64,000 bases of DNA, from contig JASGCO010000003.1 of assembly GCA_030054095.1 (NCBI GenBank), forward strand, positions 226,891 through 290,890, written 5' to 3'. This DNA is from Sediminibacterium sp. GTDB taxonomy: Bacteria > Bacteroidota > Bacteroidia > B-17B0 > Aurantibacillaceae. Shown one piece after another: positions 1-8,644 of the stretch; within the stretch, counting starts at the first letter, position 1, and each line of letters begins with the position of its first letter. The position numbers and the translations under genes were made by a program. The notes beneath the pieces were generated by a model. The model was not told where the DNA came from and searched no databases. It was given only the letters and a program-made list of their open reading frames with translations.

Positions 1-618
1 TAAAAGTGTTTTAACCGTTTCTTTTTCAACTGAAGATCGGATATGATAAAACACAACCCTTATAGGATAAGCATCGCATAAATTAAAGGGTCGGTTTACG
101 TCTTTTTTAATACGTTCGTAATAATCCTCCGAATCCCTAAGACTAACTTCTTCTATATTTAATGGATCCGTATGTACTTTTTGCGAAACTGCCTTCCCTG
201 TTTCGTCGGTTACAATAGTGGTACGTAGCACCTCATGACGTTTCACCACCTCAAGTATTGCAAACTTTAATCCCTCTATGGTTGTACCGGATTTTAACTC
301 ATATAAATCGGGAACATTATACGCATTGGTGCCTTGTTCGAACTTCTCTATAAACCACAAACGCTCCTGTTCGAAGCTTAAAGGATAGCTCGTGCTGATT
401 GTATCTGAAAAAATTTGTCTGGCCTCAAAATCCGCTTTTGTAAAAATATTATTGTGCTGTAAGAGCGACAAAATAGCAGCCTTATTTTCAGTAAGAAAAT
501 TCTTTGTTTCCTGATTTTGCATCCTCACAGGCGTTGACAGTTTCAGACTTCCGTTTTCTGCCCAAATGGCCCCTTCCTGTTTTTTAAGCGCAATTAAAAA
601 TGCGTGAATAGTGTTCAT
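1..618 (-). CDS. NRPS subunit, N-terminal part (TubC-type docking domain + condensation domain), runs off the window
   Basis: The frame is open from an ATG at 618 to the window edge (206 residues visible). Residues 1 to about 50 (MNTIHAFLIALKKQEG..., IWAENGSLKL, then ...AAILSLLQ) have the pattern of a TubC-type N-terminal docking domain. From about residue 78 a condensation domain begins: PLSFEQERLWFIEKFEQG is its C1 core motif and RHEVLRT its C2 motif. The HHxxxDG catalytic motif lies beyond the window. The gene follows the NRPS gene at 685-5769 on the same strand after 66 bp, so it is probably the next subunit of the same assembly line, taking the aminoacyl or peptidyl chain from that subunit's last carrier domain. 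Which amino acid it adds cannot be seen here. Confidence 0.9.
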   Translation of the reverse strand, partial: MNTIHAFLIALKKQEGAIWAENGSLKLSTPVRMQNQETKNFLTENKAAILSLLQHNNIFTKADFEARQIFSDTISTSYPLSFEQERLWFIEKFEQGTNAYNVPDLYELKSGTTIEGLKFAILEVVKRHEVLRTTIVTDETGKAVSQKVHTDPLNIEEVSLRDSEDYYERIKKDVNRPFNLCDAYPIRVVFYHIRSSVEKETVKTLL

Positions 619-667
619 GGTTGATTCGTGGTTGATTCGTGGTTGATTCGTGGTTGATTCGTGGTTA
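619..667 (-). repeat. 11-bp tandem repeat between the two NRPS genes
   Basis: Four perfect head-to-tail copies of GGTTGATTCGT (plus strand) occupy 619-662, and a fifth starts and breaks off at 663-667. On the coding strand the unit reads ACGAATCAACC, and the last copy abuts the ATG of the downstream NRPS gene. The array makes up most of the 66-bp intergenic gap. Because 11 is not a multiple of 3, gain or loss of units would change spacing and frame between the genes. No Shine-Dalgarno-like sequence is visible in it. Confidence 0.95.
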
Positions 668-684
668 GTATTGATTTTATTCTG

Positions 685-3600
685 CTATATAGCCCATTCT
701 ACCTGCTCTTCTTTTGGTTCTTCTTCTTCAACGTACATAAGTATTTTTTTAATCGTTTTAAATTTAAAGATATGAGCCACCTTAAAACTCCGGTTAAGTG
801 CCTTCGACATTAAATGTGCTATACGGATCGCCTTAATTGAGTTTCCGCCTATCTTAAAAAAATTATCGGTAACTCCCAGTCTGGACAGTCCCAGTACGTC
901 CTGCCATATACCTACTACTTTCGTTTCTTCCACTGATACAGGTCCCTCAAATGCCTCCTCACTTCTCTTAAATTCTGGCAATGGTAAACGGCTCCGGTCT
1001 AACTTCCCATTACGTGTAACCGGAAAAACATTCATCTGAACCAGTCCCGATGGAAGCATATAATCCGGTAACCGCGATGACAGCCAGTCCATTAACCCTT
1101 CATCTTGGTTATACTCTGATACATAATACCCTACCAGTAATTTATCGGTAGCATCCACAGGATGACTAACCGCTAATACGCAGGTTTGCTTGATTCCCGG
1201 ATATTCCAGAATCGTGTTTTCTATCTCCCCAAGTTCTATACGGTAACCTCGTATTTTTATCTGGTTATCGCTTCTTCCTACAAATTCAATCTGTCCTTCC
1301 GCTGTCCAACGTACCATATCTCCGGTTTTATACATCCGGTGGTAACCGTGCTGTTTATCATATAATGAGGCGTATGGATTCTCTATAAATCGTTCCTGCG
1401 TTAAATCAGGACGGTTCAGATAACCGCGTGCTACGCCTGCTCCAGCTATGCAGAGTTCGCCGGTTACGCCTACAGGTACAGGTTGGGATGATTCATCCAG
1501 AACATAAATTTTTGTATTCGACAGGGTAGCATGACTTAAATGATGTGTGTTCAGGGATACTATGGAGGTGATGGTGGCTTCTGTTGGACCGTAAGCGTTA
1601 ATGACAAGGGGGATATGGGATGAGAATTTATCAAACAATTCTTTCGATAGTAACTCCGCTCCAAATACAACCCGTTTTACTGGACTTAATAACGCCGGGT
1701 CTACTGTGGCTAAAAATGATGGGGTCGCATCAAGGTGTGTGATTTGGTTGCCCAGAATAAATTCTATAAAGTCACCGCTATCCTGTATCGTTTCTTCACT
1801 AACAAGGTGTAAGGTCCCGCCAGACAGAAGGGCTATAAAGAGTTGTTCGATCGAGGCGTCAAAGATATAGTTCGAGAAAAGAACAAAGTTCTCTCCGCTT
1901 GCGATACCATAACGGGGGATAAGGTCTGTGATTAGGTTAAAAAGGGAATGGTGTTCTATTAATACGCCTTTGGGTTTACCTGTTGTTCCGGATGTGTAAA
2001 TGATATAGGCGAGGTCCGTTGGTCTGACTTTGTGTTTTTTAACAGACTCTTCCTGTATCTGTGGAAACGTGTGTTGAACATCCGTTAATACAACTGCTGG
2101 GTAAGGAATTGTCCAGCCGGTTTTATGCCAGGTGTGGGTATTGGAGAGAATCAGTAATGGAGTGGCATCGCTGAGAATAAAATCAATCCGTTCTGAAGGG
2201 TAATCAGGAGCTAGCGGAAGGTAAGCATAGCCGGCTTTAAGAACTGCAAGGATGGCAACGACCATGTCCGCTGATCGGTTAAAGCACAGAGCGATAATAC
2301 CACCGCGACTTGATTCTTCTCCTTTATACTGGCATAACGTTGAACTAATTACCGAGGCAAGTTGTTCCGCTGACGTATTTAACGCATCATAGGTTAGCGC
2401 TACCCTGCCATCACTCAATGCTATCATATCTGGAAACCGATAACACTGCTCATCAAATACATCTAATACCGTAAGGTCCCCAGATATATCACGCTCCGTT
2501 ATATTTAATCCATATAATAAATGGTGAATAGTTTTCGGAGCAATCCAATTGGCTTGCGAATAAATACTATCAGGACTATTCACAAGTTGCGTGAGTAAAT
2601 ACTGGTAGTTTTGAACCATTCCTTCAATTGCCGATTCCGTAAATAATGCGGTGGCATAACTCACTGTTGCCACAAACTCATCTTCGGTATCATCAATTGT
2701 AAACGAAAGATCAAAAGGTTCTACCTCATATAAATTCTGTACGGAGTGTGCTTTAAAACAAACAGATGACGTATCCTCTCCGCTAAACAGTTTATTAAAA
2801 CTTTCCAGACCAAAAGTAATCTGAAATACCGGATGCATAGATACACTTCTTTCTACATTAAGCGCATCTACGAGTTTATCAAATGGTAAATCCTGAAAAT
2901 CCTGAAGTTCGATTTGATCGTTATGTATTTGAAAAATCAGTTCTGTAAACCGTTGTTGCTTTTTTAAAACAGTCCGGTTGGCAATCATATTTACAAAAAA
3001 ACCGATTACATCTTCTGTTCCTCTATTACTTCTGTTCGCGGAAGGGCAACCTATGACAATGTCTTCCGCTCCGCTATATTTACTTAGTAATATGTTTATA
3101 CTCCCAAGTAAAATGCTATATACCGAAACACCCAATTGCCTGCTGAGTTGTTTTACTGTATTACAGGTTGTTTTATCAATATTGAAAGTGACTTTTGCAC
3201 CTTTATAGTCAGGATACACAGGTCGTTTAAAACTTAGAGGTAAAGAAACGGGCTTAACGCCCTGTAATCTGGTTAACCAATATTTCAATTGTATTTCCAG
3301 ATTTTCAGAGGTAAGGTGCTTTTTTTGCCAATAAGCATAATCACTGTATTGAATACGCAACGGTGGAAGTGTGTCATTAAAATCTCCAAGAAGATGAGCC
3401 TTGTAGAAAAAATGTAACTCCCGTTCAAAAATTTCTATCGACCAGGCATCGCTGCAAATATGATGCATATTTACATATAGTAAACCGCTTACTGCATCTG
3501 GGCTACCGGCATTATTTATAGTATAAAGTTTGGCTCGTATAGGGTACTCTTTCCGTAAATCAAAAGCCCGGTGCATATCTTCCTTTATTGCCGATAAACA

Positions 3601-5769
3601 TGCTTCATAAGTACTTAAGGTCACACTTTCCATATCCGGTAAGCGGTTACTCACCTGCTGAAATGCTTCTCCTTCCTGATTAGTCTGAATTGTACTTCTT
3701 AAAATATTGTGGCGTTCACAAATCCTTTGAAAAGCATACACTAGTGCGACCGTATCTATCGTTCGATTTAACTCATAAACCAATGGCAAATGGTAAATAT
3801 CCTTACGTTGTTCAAAATTATCAACAAACCATAGTTGTTCTTGCGAAAAGGAAAGCGGTGCATCCAGATGATTAGTTTCGGGAATAGCACTAACACTATT
3901 CGTACAATTTGTTAATACCGACCGAATCGTTTTAAATTTAAAGATATGAGCCACCTTAAAACTCCGGTTAAGTGCCTTCGACATTAAATGTGCTATACGG
4001 ATCGCCTTAATTGAGTTTCCGCCTATCTTAAAAAAATTATCGGTAACTCCCAGTCTGGACAGTCCCAGTACGTCCTGCCATATACCTACTACTTTCGTTT
4101 CTTCCACTGATACAGGTCCCTCAAATGCCTCCTCACTTCTCTTAAATTCTGGCAATGGTAAACGGCTCCGGTCTAACTTCCCATTACGTGTAACCGGAAA
4201 AACATTCATCTGAACCAGTCCCGATGGAAGCATATAATCCGGTAACCGCGATGACAGCCAGTCCATTAACCCTTCATCTTGGTTATACTCTGATACATAA
4301 TACCCTACCAGTAATTTATCGGTAGCATCCACAGGATGACTAACCGCTAATACGCAGGTTTGCTTGATTCCCGGATATTCCAGAATCGTGTTTTCTATCT
4401 CCCCAAGTTCTATACGGTAACCTCGTATTTTTATCTGGTTATCGCTTCTTCCTACAAATTCAATCTGTCCTTCCGCTGTCCAACGTACCATATCTCCGGT
4501 TTTATACATCCGGTGGTAACCGTGCTGTTTATCATATAATGAGGCGTATGGATTCTCTATAAATCGTTCCTGCGTTAAATCAGGACGGTTCAGATAACCG
4601 CGTGCTACGCCTGCTCCAGCTATGCAGAGTTCGCCGGTTACGCCTACAGGTACAGGTTGGGATGATTCATCCAGAACATAAATTTTTGTATTCGACAGGG
4701 TAGCATGACTTAAATGATGTGTGTTCAGGGATACTATGGAGGTGATGGTGGCTTCTGTTGGACCGTAAGCGTTAATGACAAGGGGGATATGGGATGAGAA
4801 TTTATCAAACAATTCTTTCGATAGTAACTCCGCTCCAAATACAACCCGTTTTACTGGACTTAATAACGCCGGGTCTACTGTGGCTAAAAATGATGGGGTC
4901 GCATCAAGGTGTGTGATTTGGTTGCCCAGAATAAATTCTATAAAGTCACCGCTATCCTGTATCGTTTCTTCACTAACAAGGTGTAAGGTCCCGCCAGACA
5001 GAAGGGCTATAAAGAGTTGTTCGATCGAGGCGTCAAAGATATAGTTCGAGAAAAGAACAAAGTTCTCTCCGCTTGCGATACCATAACGGGGGATAAGGTC
5101 TGTGATTAGGTTAAAAAGGGAATGGTGTTCTATTAATACGCCTTTGGGTTTACCTGTTGTTCCGGATGTGTAAATGATATAGGCGAGGTCCGTTGGTCTG
5201 ACTTTGTGTTTTTTAACAGACTCTTCCTGTATCTGTGGAAACGTGTGTTGAACATCCGTTAATACAACTGCTGGGTAAGGAATTGTCCAGCCGGTTTTAT
5301 GCCAGGTGTGGGTATTGGAGAGAATCAGTAATGGAGTGGCATCGCTGAGAATAAAATCAATCCGTTCTGAAGGGTAATCAGGAGCTAGCGGAAGGTAAGC
5401 ATAGCCGGCTTTAAGAACTGCAAGGATGGCAACGACCATGTCCGCTGATCGGTTAAAGCACAGAGCGATAATACCACCGCGACTTGATTCTTCTCCTTTA
5501 TACTGGCATACCGTTGAACTAATTACCGATGCTAATTGATCCGATGCCGCATTTAACGCAGCATAGGTTAGCGCTACTCTGCCATCTCTCAATGCTATCA
5601 TATCTGGAAACCGATAACACTGCTCCGCAAATATATCTAATACCGTAAGGTCCCCTGATATATCACGCTCCGTTATATTTAATCCATATAATAAATGGTG
5701 AATAGTTTCATTAAACTCCCCTAAAAGGGATGTATCGATAAAAAAATTATCTTCTGGTTGATGTTCCAC
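685..5769 (-). CDS. Non-ribosomal peptide synthetase, domain order A-T-C-A-T
   Basis: This 1694-residue multimodular NRPS has A1 (about 20-520), T1 (carrier Ser near 584 in DNFFKIGGNSIKAI), a condensation domain (about 630-1060, HHICSDAWS near 771, so HHxxxDA instead of HHxxxDG), A2 (about 1080-1580) and T2 (Ser near 1642). Each A domain shows YIIYTSGTTGKPKG, NAYGPTE, YKTGD, the GRSDNQIKIRGYRIELGEIE core and NGKLDR. The protein starts directly with an A domain, as a loading module would, and has no epimerase, methyltransferase or thioesterase, so the chain must pass to another subunit. Hand alignment to PheA gives the pocket code D-A-E-D-V-G-A-I-T-K for both A domains. The two acidic pocket residues hint at a basic amino acid, but this is weak. 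The C-terminus is acidic (YVEEEEPKEEQVEWAI), fitting a docking peptide for the TubC-type domain of the next gene. Confidence 0.95.
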   Translation of the reverse strand: MEHQPEDNFFIDTSLLGEFNETIHHLLYGLNITERDISGDLTVLDIFAEQCYRFPDMIALRDGRVALTYAALNAASDQLASVISSTVCQYKGEESSRGGIIALCFNRSADMVVAILAVLKAGYAYLPLAPDYPSERIDFILSDATPLLILSNTHTWHKTGWTIPYPAVVLTDVQHTFPQIQEESVKKHKVRPTDLAYIIYTSGTTGKPKGVLIEHHSLFNLITDLIPRYGIASGENFVLFSNYIFDASIEQLFIALLSGGTLHLVSEETIQDSGDFIEFILGNQITHLDATPSFLATVDPALLSPVKRVVFGAELLSKELFDKFSSHIPLVINAYGPTEATITSIVSLNTHHLSHATLSNTKIYVLDESSQPVPVGVTGELCIAGAGVARGYLNRPDLTQERFIENPYASLYDKQHGYHRMYKTGDMVRWTAEGQIEFVGRSDNQIKIRGYRIELGEIENTILEYPGIKQTCVLAVSHPVDATDKLLVGYYVSEYNQDEGLMDWLSSRLPDYMLPSGLVQMNVFPVTRNGKLDRSRLPLPEFKRSEEAFEGPVSVEETKVVGIWQDVLGLSRLGVTDNFFKIGGNSIKAIRIAHLMSKALNRSFKVAHIFKFKTIRSVLTNCTNSVSAIPETNHLDAPLSFSQEQLWFVDNFEQRKDIYHLPLVYELNRTIDTVALVYAFQRICERHNILRSTIQTNQEGEAFQQVSNRLPDMESVTLSTYEACLSAIKEDMHRAFDLRKEYPIRAKLYTINNAGSPDAVSGLLYVNMHHICSDAWSIEIFERELHFFYKAHLLGDFNDTLPPLRIQYSDYAYWQKKHLTSENLEIQLKYWLTRLQGVKPVSLPLSFKRPVYPDYKGAKVTFNIDKTTCNTVKQLSRQLGVSVYSILLGSINILLSKYSGAEDIVIGCPSANRSNRGTEDVIGFFVNMIANRTVLKKQQRFTELIFQIHNDQIELQDFQDLPFDKLVDALNVERSVSMHPVFQITFGLESFNKLFSGEDTSSVCFKAHSVQNLYEVEPFDLSFTIDDTEDEFVATVSYATALFTESAIEGMVQNYQYLLTQLVNSPDSIYSQANWIAPKTIHHLLYGLNITERDISGDLTVLDVFDEQCYRFPDMIALSDGRVALTYDALNTSAEQLASVISSTLCQYKGEESSRGGIIALCFNRSADMVVAILAVLKAGYAYLPLAPDYPSERIDFILSDATPLLILSNTHTWHKTGWTIPYPAVVLTDVQHTFPQIQEESVKKHKVRPTDLAYIIYTSGTTGKPKGVLIEHHSLFNLITDLIPRYGIASGENFVLFSNYIFDASIEQLFIALLSGGTLHLVSEETIQDSGDFIEFILGNQITHLDATPSFLATVDPALLSPVKRVVFGAELLSKELFDKFSSHIPLVINAYGPTEATITSIVSLNTHHLSHATLSNTKIYVLDESSQPVPVGVTGELCIAGAGVARGYLNRPDLTQERFIENPYASLYDKQHGYHRMYKTGDMVRWTAEGQIEFVGRSDNQIKIRGYRIELGEIENTILEYPGIKQTCVLAVSHPVDATDKLLVGYYVSEYNQDEGLMDWLSSRLPDYMLPSGLVQMNVFPVTRNGKLDRSRLPLPEFKRSEEAFEGPVSVEETKVVGIWQDVLGLSRLGVTDNFFKIGGNSIKAIRIAHLMSKALNRSFKVAHIFKFKTIKKILMYVEEEEPKEEQVEWAI
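751..2534. repeat. Direct repeat, copy 2 (A2-T2 didomain of the NRPS)
   Basis: This segment repeats 3925-5708 at a constant offset of 3174 bp. Reading both copies, I see no difference from 751 to 2336. From 2337 to 2534 (the N-terminal end of the A domain) substitutions are scattered, and homology stops at 2534. It covers nearly the whole adenylation and carrier region of the second module. The sharp change from identity to divergence inside the homologous stretch is what gene conversion or a recent recombination endpoint would leave. Confidence 0.95.
3925..5708. repeat. Direct repeat, copy 1 (A1-T1 didomain of the NRPS)
   Basis: Partner of the copy at 751-2534. The part at 3925-5510 appears identical to 751-2336. 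The part at 5511-5708 differs at scattered positions, for example giving IFAEQ against VFDEQ and ALRDG against ALSDG in the protein. The result is two modules with the same substrate pocket separated by a condensation domain. Confidence 0.95.
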
Positions 5770-5789
5770 TTTTTTTGACTAATGTATAC

Positions 5790-5805
5790 GTTTAGTACAC
5801 TAAAC
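5790..5805. promoter_or_regulatory. Inverted repeat upstream of the NRPS operon
   Basis: GTTTAGTACACTAAAC has perfect 7-bp arms around a 2-base centre and lies 20 bp upstream of the NRPS start codon. Its position fits an operator or a hairpin in the 5' leader. A second near-palindrome, TGTTGCCGGTAACA, lies further up at 5969-5982. No regulator gene for it is visible nearby. Confidence 0.4.
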
Positions 5806-6269
5806 CGTATTTTGGCGGGGCGAAAATAACATTTATTCCAATACAATACATAAAAAGTACATTTTTAATAAAAATATAACTATAAAATTAAAGTAAAAAT
5901 AGTGCCGACTTGTCGCTTCCTTTTGATTTTCAATTAACTACCCTTCTAACAGCACCCATTATTAAAAATGTTGCCGGTAACATTTCCTTCTTTACATGAA
6001 CAGATTCGGAAAATCTCCCCTCCAAGTACAAAAGGAATTTAGCTGCATTTAGTTTAATGAATAAGAAACTTCCAAAAACTATCAAAAAATAGTTAAAGCT
6101 ACACTACAGGGAGTTGTCGGTGCAACAAAACATACAAAATTCTTACCATGTGAATTCACTTTGAATTTAATACTAAAAAAATCCAGTGTTTCTGTACATT
6201 CATTCCTAATGCGCGCTTACTGCGTTTTTAAACTTGGCTTATACGCATTTGGGATGGATTTTGTGTTTG
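5806..6269. other. Intergenic region between the NRPS operon and tRNA-Arg
   Basis: About 460 bp of AT-rich sequence without a convincing reading frame. Apart from the near-palindrome at 5969-5982 I see no terminator, RNA gene or mobile element. It should contain the NRPS operon promoter, but I could not find a clear pair of Bacteroidota promoter boxes on the minus strand. Confidence 0.6.
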
Positions 6270-6341
6270 TAGTCTCGACAGGAATCGAACCTGTATCAAA
6301 AGTTTAGGAAACTTCTATTCTATCCATTGAACTACGAGACC
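6270..6341 (-). tRNA. tRNA-Arg (anticodon CCT)
   Basis: The minus strand folds as a complete cloverleaf. The acceptor arms are GGTCTCG and CGAGACT (with a G1-U72 wobble), the anticodon arm is GAAGT-TTCCTAA-ACTTT with anticodon CCT, and the T arm is ACAGG-TTCGATT-CCTGT, followed by discriminator A. CCA is not encoded. It reads AGG codons. A -7-like box (TAATTTTG on the minus strand, 6368-6375) lies about 27 bp upstream. The NRPS genes lie on the 3' side of this tRNA gene. Confidence 0.95.
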
Positions 6342-6410
6342 ATTTTACGATTATGGCTAACCGCGCGCAAAATTACCGTTAATTTTTAATCTAAAAAAGG
6401 TTTTTTACCA

Positions 6411-6806
6411 TTACGGTCTTAACACAACACCTTTGTACCGTAAACGAACCGTACCGTTAGAGGCGTTGCTGATCACCTCCGCTATACGATCCTGACGGTC
6501 CTGCATAGTTTTGGTATCTACCACCAGGGTTATCTTCCCTTCTTTTCCGGGCGCTAAAGGCTCCTTTGGGTATTCCGCCTTTGTACAGGAACATTCTACT
6601 TTTACTTCATTTATAAGCAGTGGCGCTTGTCCTGTATTTTTGAACTCAAAATCTACACGCACCTCTTTTCCCTGTTTTACAAAACCGAAACTTTTCTTGG
6701 TATCGGCTACCTTTAAAAATGCTCCAGTTACCTGAGCAGAAAGGTATCCTGAAAAAAGAACAGCAAACAGTAAGCATCCCCTTATGTTCTGATTAAATGA
6801 CTTCAT
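6411..6806 (-). CDS. DUF1573 domain exported protein
   Basis: A 131-residue protein with an N-terminal signal peptide (GCLLFAVLFSGYLSAQ, residues about 10-25) and a single DUF1573 domain, an immunoglobulin-like beta fold. Family features are DFEFKNTGQAPLLINEVKVECSC..., the Cys-x-Cys pair and PLAPGKEGKITLVVDT. Family members are small periplasmic or surface proteins of unknown function, common in Bacteroidota. It stands alone between tRNA-Arg and the divergent rsmI. Confidence 0.88.
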   Translation of the reverse strand: MKSFNQNIRGCLLFAVLFSGYLSAQVTGAFLKVADTKKSFGFVKQGKEVRVDFEFKNTGQAPLLINEVKVECSCTKAEYPKEPLAPGKEGKITLVVDTKTMQDRQDRIAEVISNASNGTVRLRYKGVVLRP

Positions 6807-6924
6807 CCTTCACTTTTGTCCTTACAAGATACCAAAAATTGTGAATATGTTTGTTAATCATTCCTTTGCACGGGAAGCAATCCCACCTTATTTTCTGTTT
6901 ATTTTCAATCTGTAAAATCCGGAT

Positions 6925-7611
6925 ATGCTTTATATTGTTCCCACTCCTATCGGAAATCTTGAAGACATTACACTCAGAGCTCTGAACGTACTGAAAGCGG
7001 TTGATCTTATTTTGGCGGAAGATACCCGGAATACTCTGTTCCTACTAAAACATTATAACATCAGTAAACCCGTAAGACCCAATCATCAGCATAACGAACA
7101 TAAAATTCTGGAAGATCTGATACAGCAATTAAAAGCCGGAAAAAGCATTGCCATTGTCAGCGATGCCGGTACTCCGGGAATTAGTGATCCTGGCTTTCTT
7201 CTGATCAGGGCCTGCGTACAAAGCGGCATCCCGCTTACAACGCTCCCGGGCGCTACTGCCTTCGTCCCCGCATTGGTAAATAGCGGTTTACCTTGCGATA
7301 GTTTTACGTTTGTTGGGTTTTTGCCTCATAAAAAAGGGCGACAAACCCGCCTGACACAACTGGCAAATGAACCGCGGACGCTTATTTTTTATGAATCGCC
7401 CTTCCGTCTTTTAAAAGCACTTGAAGAATTTAAAAAGTTTTTCGGGGCTGACCGGAGAGCTTCCGTATCGCGTGAACTGTCTAAACTCTACGAAGAAAAC
7501 AAACAGGGAACCATTGATGAATTAATCAAATATTTTACCGAACGGCCCGCAAAAGGAGAAATTGTAATTGTTGTTGAAGGTGCATCCCATAAAAAACAAG
7601 ATGATGAGTAA
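6925..7611 (+). CDS. rsmI: 16S rRNA (cytidine(1402)-2'-O)-methyltransferase RsmI
   Basis: A 228-residue SAM-dependent tetrapyrrole-methylase-fold enzyme that 2'-O-methylates C1402 of 16S rRNA. Visible family motifs are PTPIGNLEDITLRA (6-19), LAEDTRNT, VSDAGTPGISDPG and the C-terminal GEIVIVVEGA. It is slightly shorter than the E. coli enzyme because the C-terminal extension is missing, which is usual in this phylum. The start at 6925 puts the first motif directly at the N-terminus, as in homologues. Its 3' end overlaps the start of the CorA gene. Confidence 0.95.
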   Translation: MLYIVPTPIGNLEDITLRALNVLKAVDLILAEDTRNTLFLLKHYNISKPVRPNHQHNEHKILEDLIQQLKAGKSIAIVSDAGTPGISDPGFLLIRACVQSGIPLTTLPGATAFVPALVNSGLPCDSFTFVGFLPHKKGRQTRLTQLANEPRTLIFYESPFRLLKALEEFKKFFGADRRASVSRELSKLYEENKQGTIDELIKYFTERPAKGEIVIVVEGASHKKQDDE

Positions 7612-8644
7612 TCTTCATTCCATAGGCACTCCACCAGGTACACTACTCTACACAGGCGAGCAAAGTGGTTCCGTAAAAATAACCCTGATCGAGTATAACG
7701 AAACTGAATTTTTTGAAGAAGAATTTAACTCATGGAATAATTGCTTTAAAGCCATTGAACCAAACATGGTAAAATGGATTAACGTAGAAGGCATTCATCA
7801 GGTAGAATTGATCGAACAAATCGGCAAACAGTTTAACATACACCCCTTAACACTTGAGGATATTGTTCACATTGATCAACGTCCAAAATTTGAGGACTAT
7901 GATCATTACACGCTGGCCATTATGAAAATGATCAGTTACGACACCGAAGTGCATTCGGAGCAGCTGAGTATTATTCTTATGGAAAATACCGTCATTTCCT
8001 TTCAGGAGCCACATGGCGGCGACGCATTTGATATTATACGCAATCGCCTTCGCCAGAATAAAGGCAGGGTAAGGAAACTGGGAGCAGATTATCTGGCTTA
8101 TGCGCTTATGGATGCCGTTGTGGATTGTTATTTTAACGCCATCGAAAAAATCGGAGACATAGTAGAGGAGATAGAGGAAGAGATTATTAACGAGCAAAAA
8201 AAAGAATCGTTGATCAGGCTTTATAATCTGAAACGGGAAATTATCTATTTACGAAAACAGGTATGGCCTCTCCGGGATATGATCAGTAATCTGATCCGGA
8301 GTGAAAGTGGCCTTATTACTGCAAATACACATATCTTTTTAAGGGATTTACAGGATCATAGTACCCGGATTATTGACACCGTTGAAACCTACCGCGATTT
8401 ACTCGGTGGCATAATGGACATTTACCTTAGTTCCAACGCCAACCGCATGAATGAGGTGATGAAAGTATTAACCATCATGTCGAGCATTTTTATACCCGTT
8501 ACTTTTATTGCCGGAGTTTATGGCATGAATTTCGATTACATGCCTGAGTTAAAGTCACCCTGGGGTTATAGTATTGTTTGGGCTGTTATGCTAAGTATTA
8601 TTATTGGACAGATCATTTTCTTCAGACGTAAAAAATGGTTATAA
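7604..8644 (+). CDS. corA: CorA family magnesium/cobalt transporter
   Basis: A CorA-type divalent cation channel of about 346 residues. The N-terminal cytoplasmic part includes NIHPLTLEDIVHIDQRPKFE, followed by a long charged helix (IEEEIINEQKKES...) and two C-terminal membrane helices. The signature YGMNF follows the first helix (IPVTFIAGV), and the tail is basic (FFRRKKWL). The frame is open from 7568, but family length and the sequence MSNLHSIG favour ATG 7601 or 7604, overlapping the end of rsmI by 8-11 bp and suggesting translational coupling. Confidence 0.93.
   Translation: MSNLHSIGTPPGTLLYTGEQSGSVKITLIEYNETEFFEEEFNSWNNCFKAIEPNMVKWINVEGIHQVELIEQIGKQFNIHPLTLEDIVHIDQRPKFEDYDHYTLAIMKMISYDTEVHSEQLSIILMENTVISFQEPHGGDAFDIIRNRLRQNKGRVRKLGADYLAYALMDAVVDCYFNAIEKIGDIVEEIEEEIINEQKKESLIRLYNLKREIIYLRKQVWPLRDMISNLIRSESGLITANTHIFLRDLQDHSTRIIDTVETYRDLLGGIMDIYLSSNANRMNEVMKVLTIMSSIFIPVTFIAGVYGMNFDYMPELKSPWGYSIVWAVMLSIIIGQIIFFRRKKWL

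Noticed and set aside
1601..5044. Identical 89-codon plus-strand frames at 1601-1870 and 4775-5044
   Set aside because: They lie in the duplicated adenylation-domain DNA and are shadows of the NRPS. They only confirm the repeat offset of 3174 bp.
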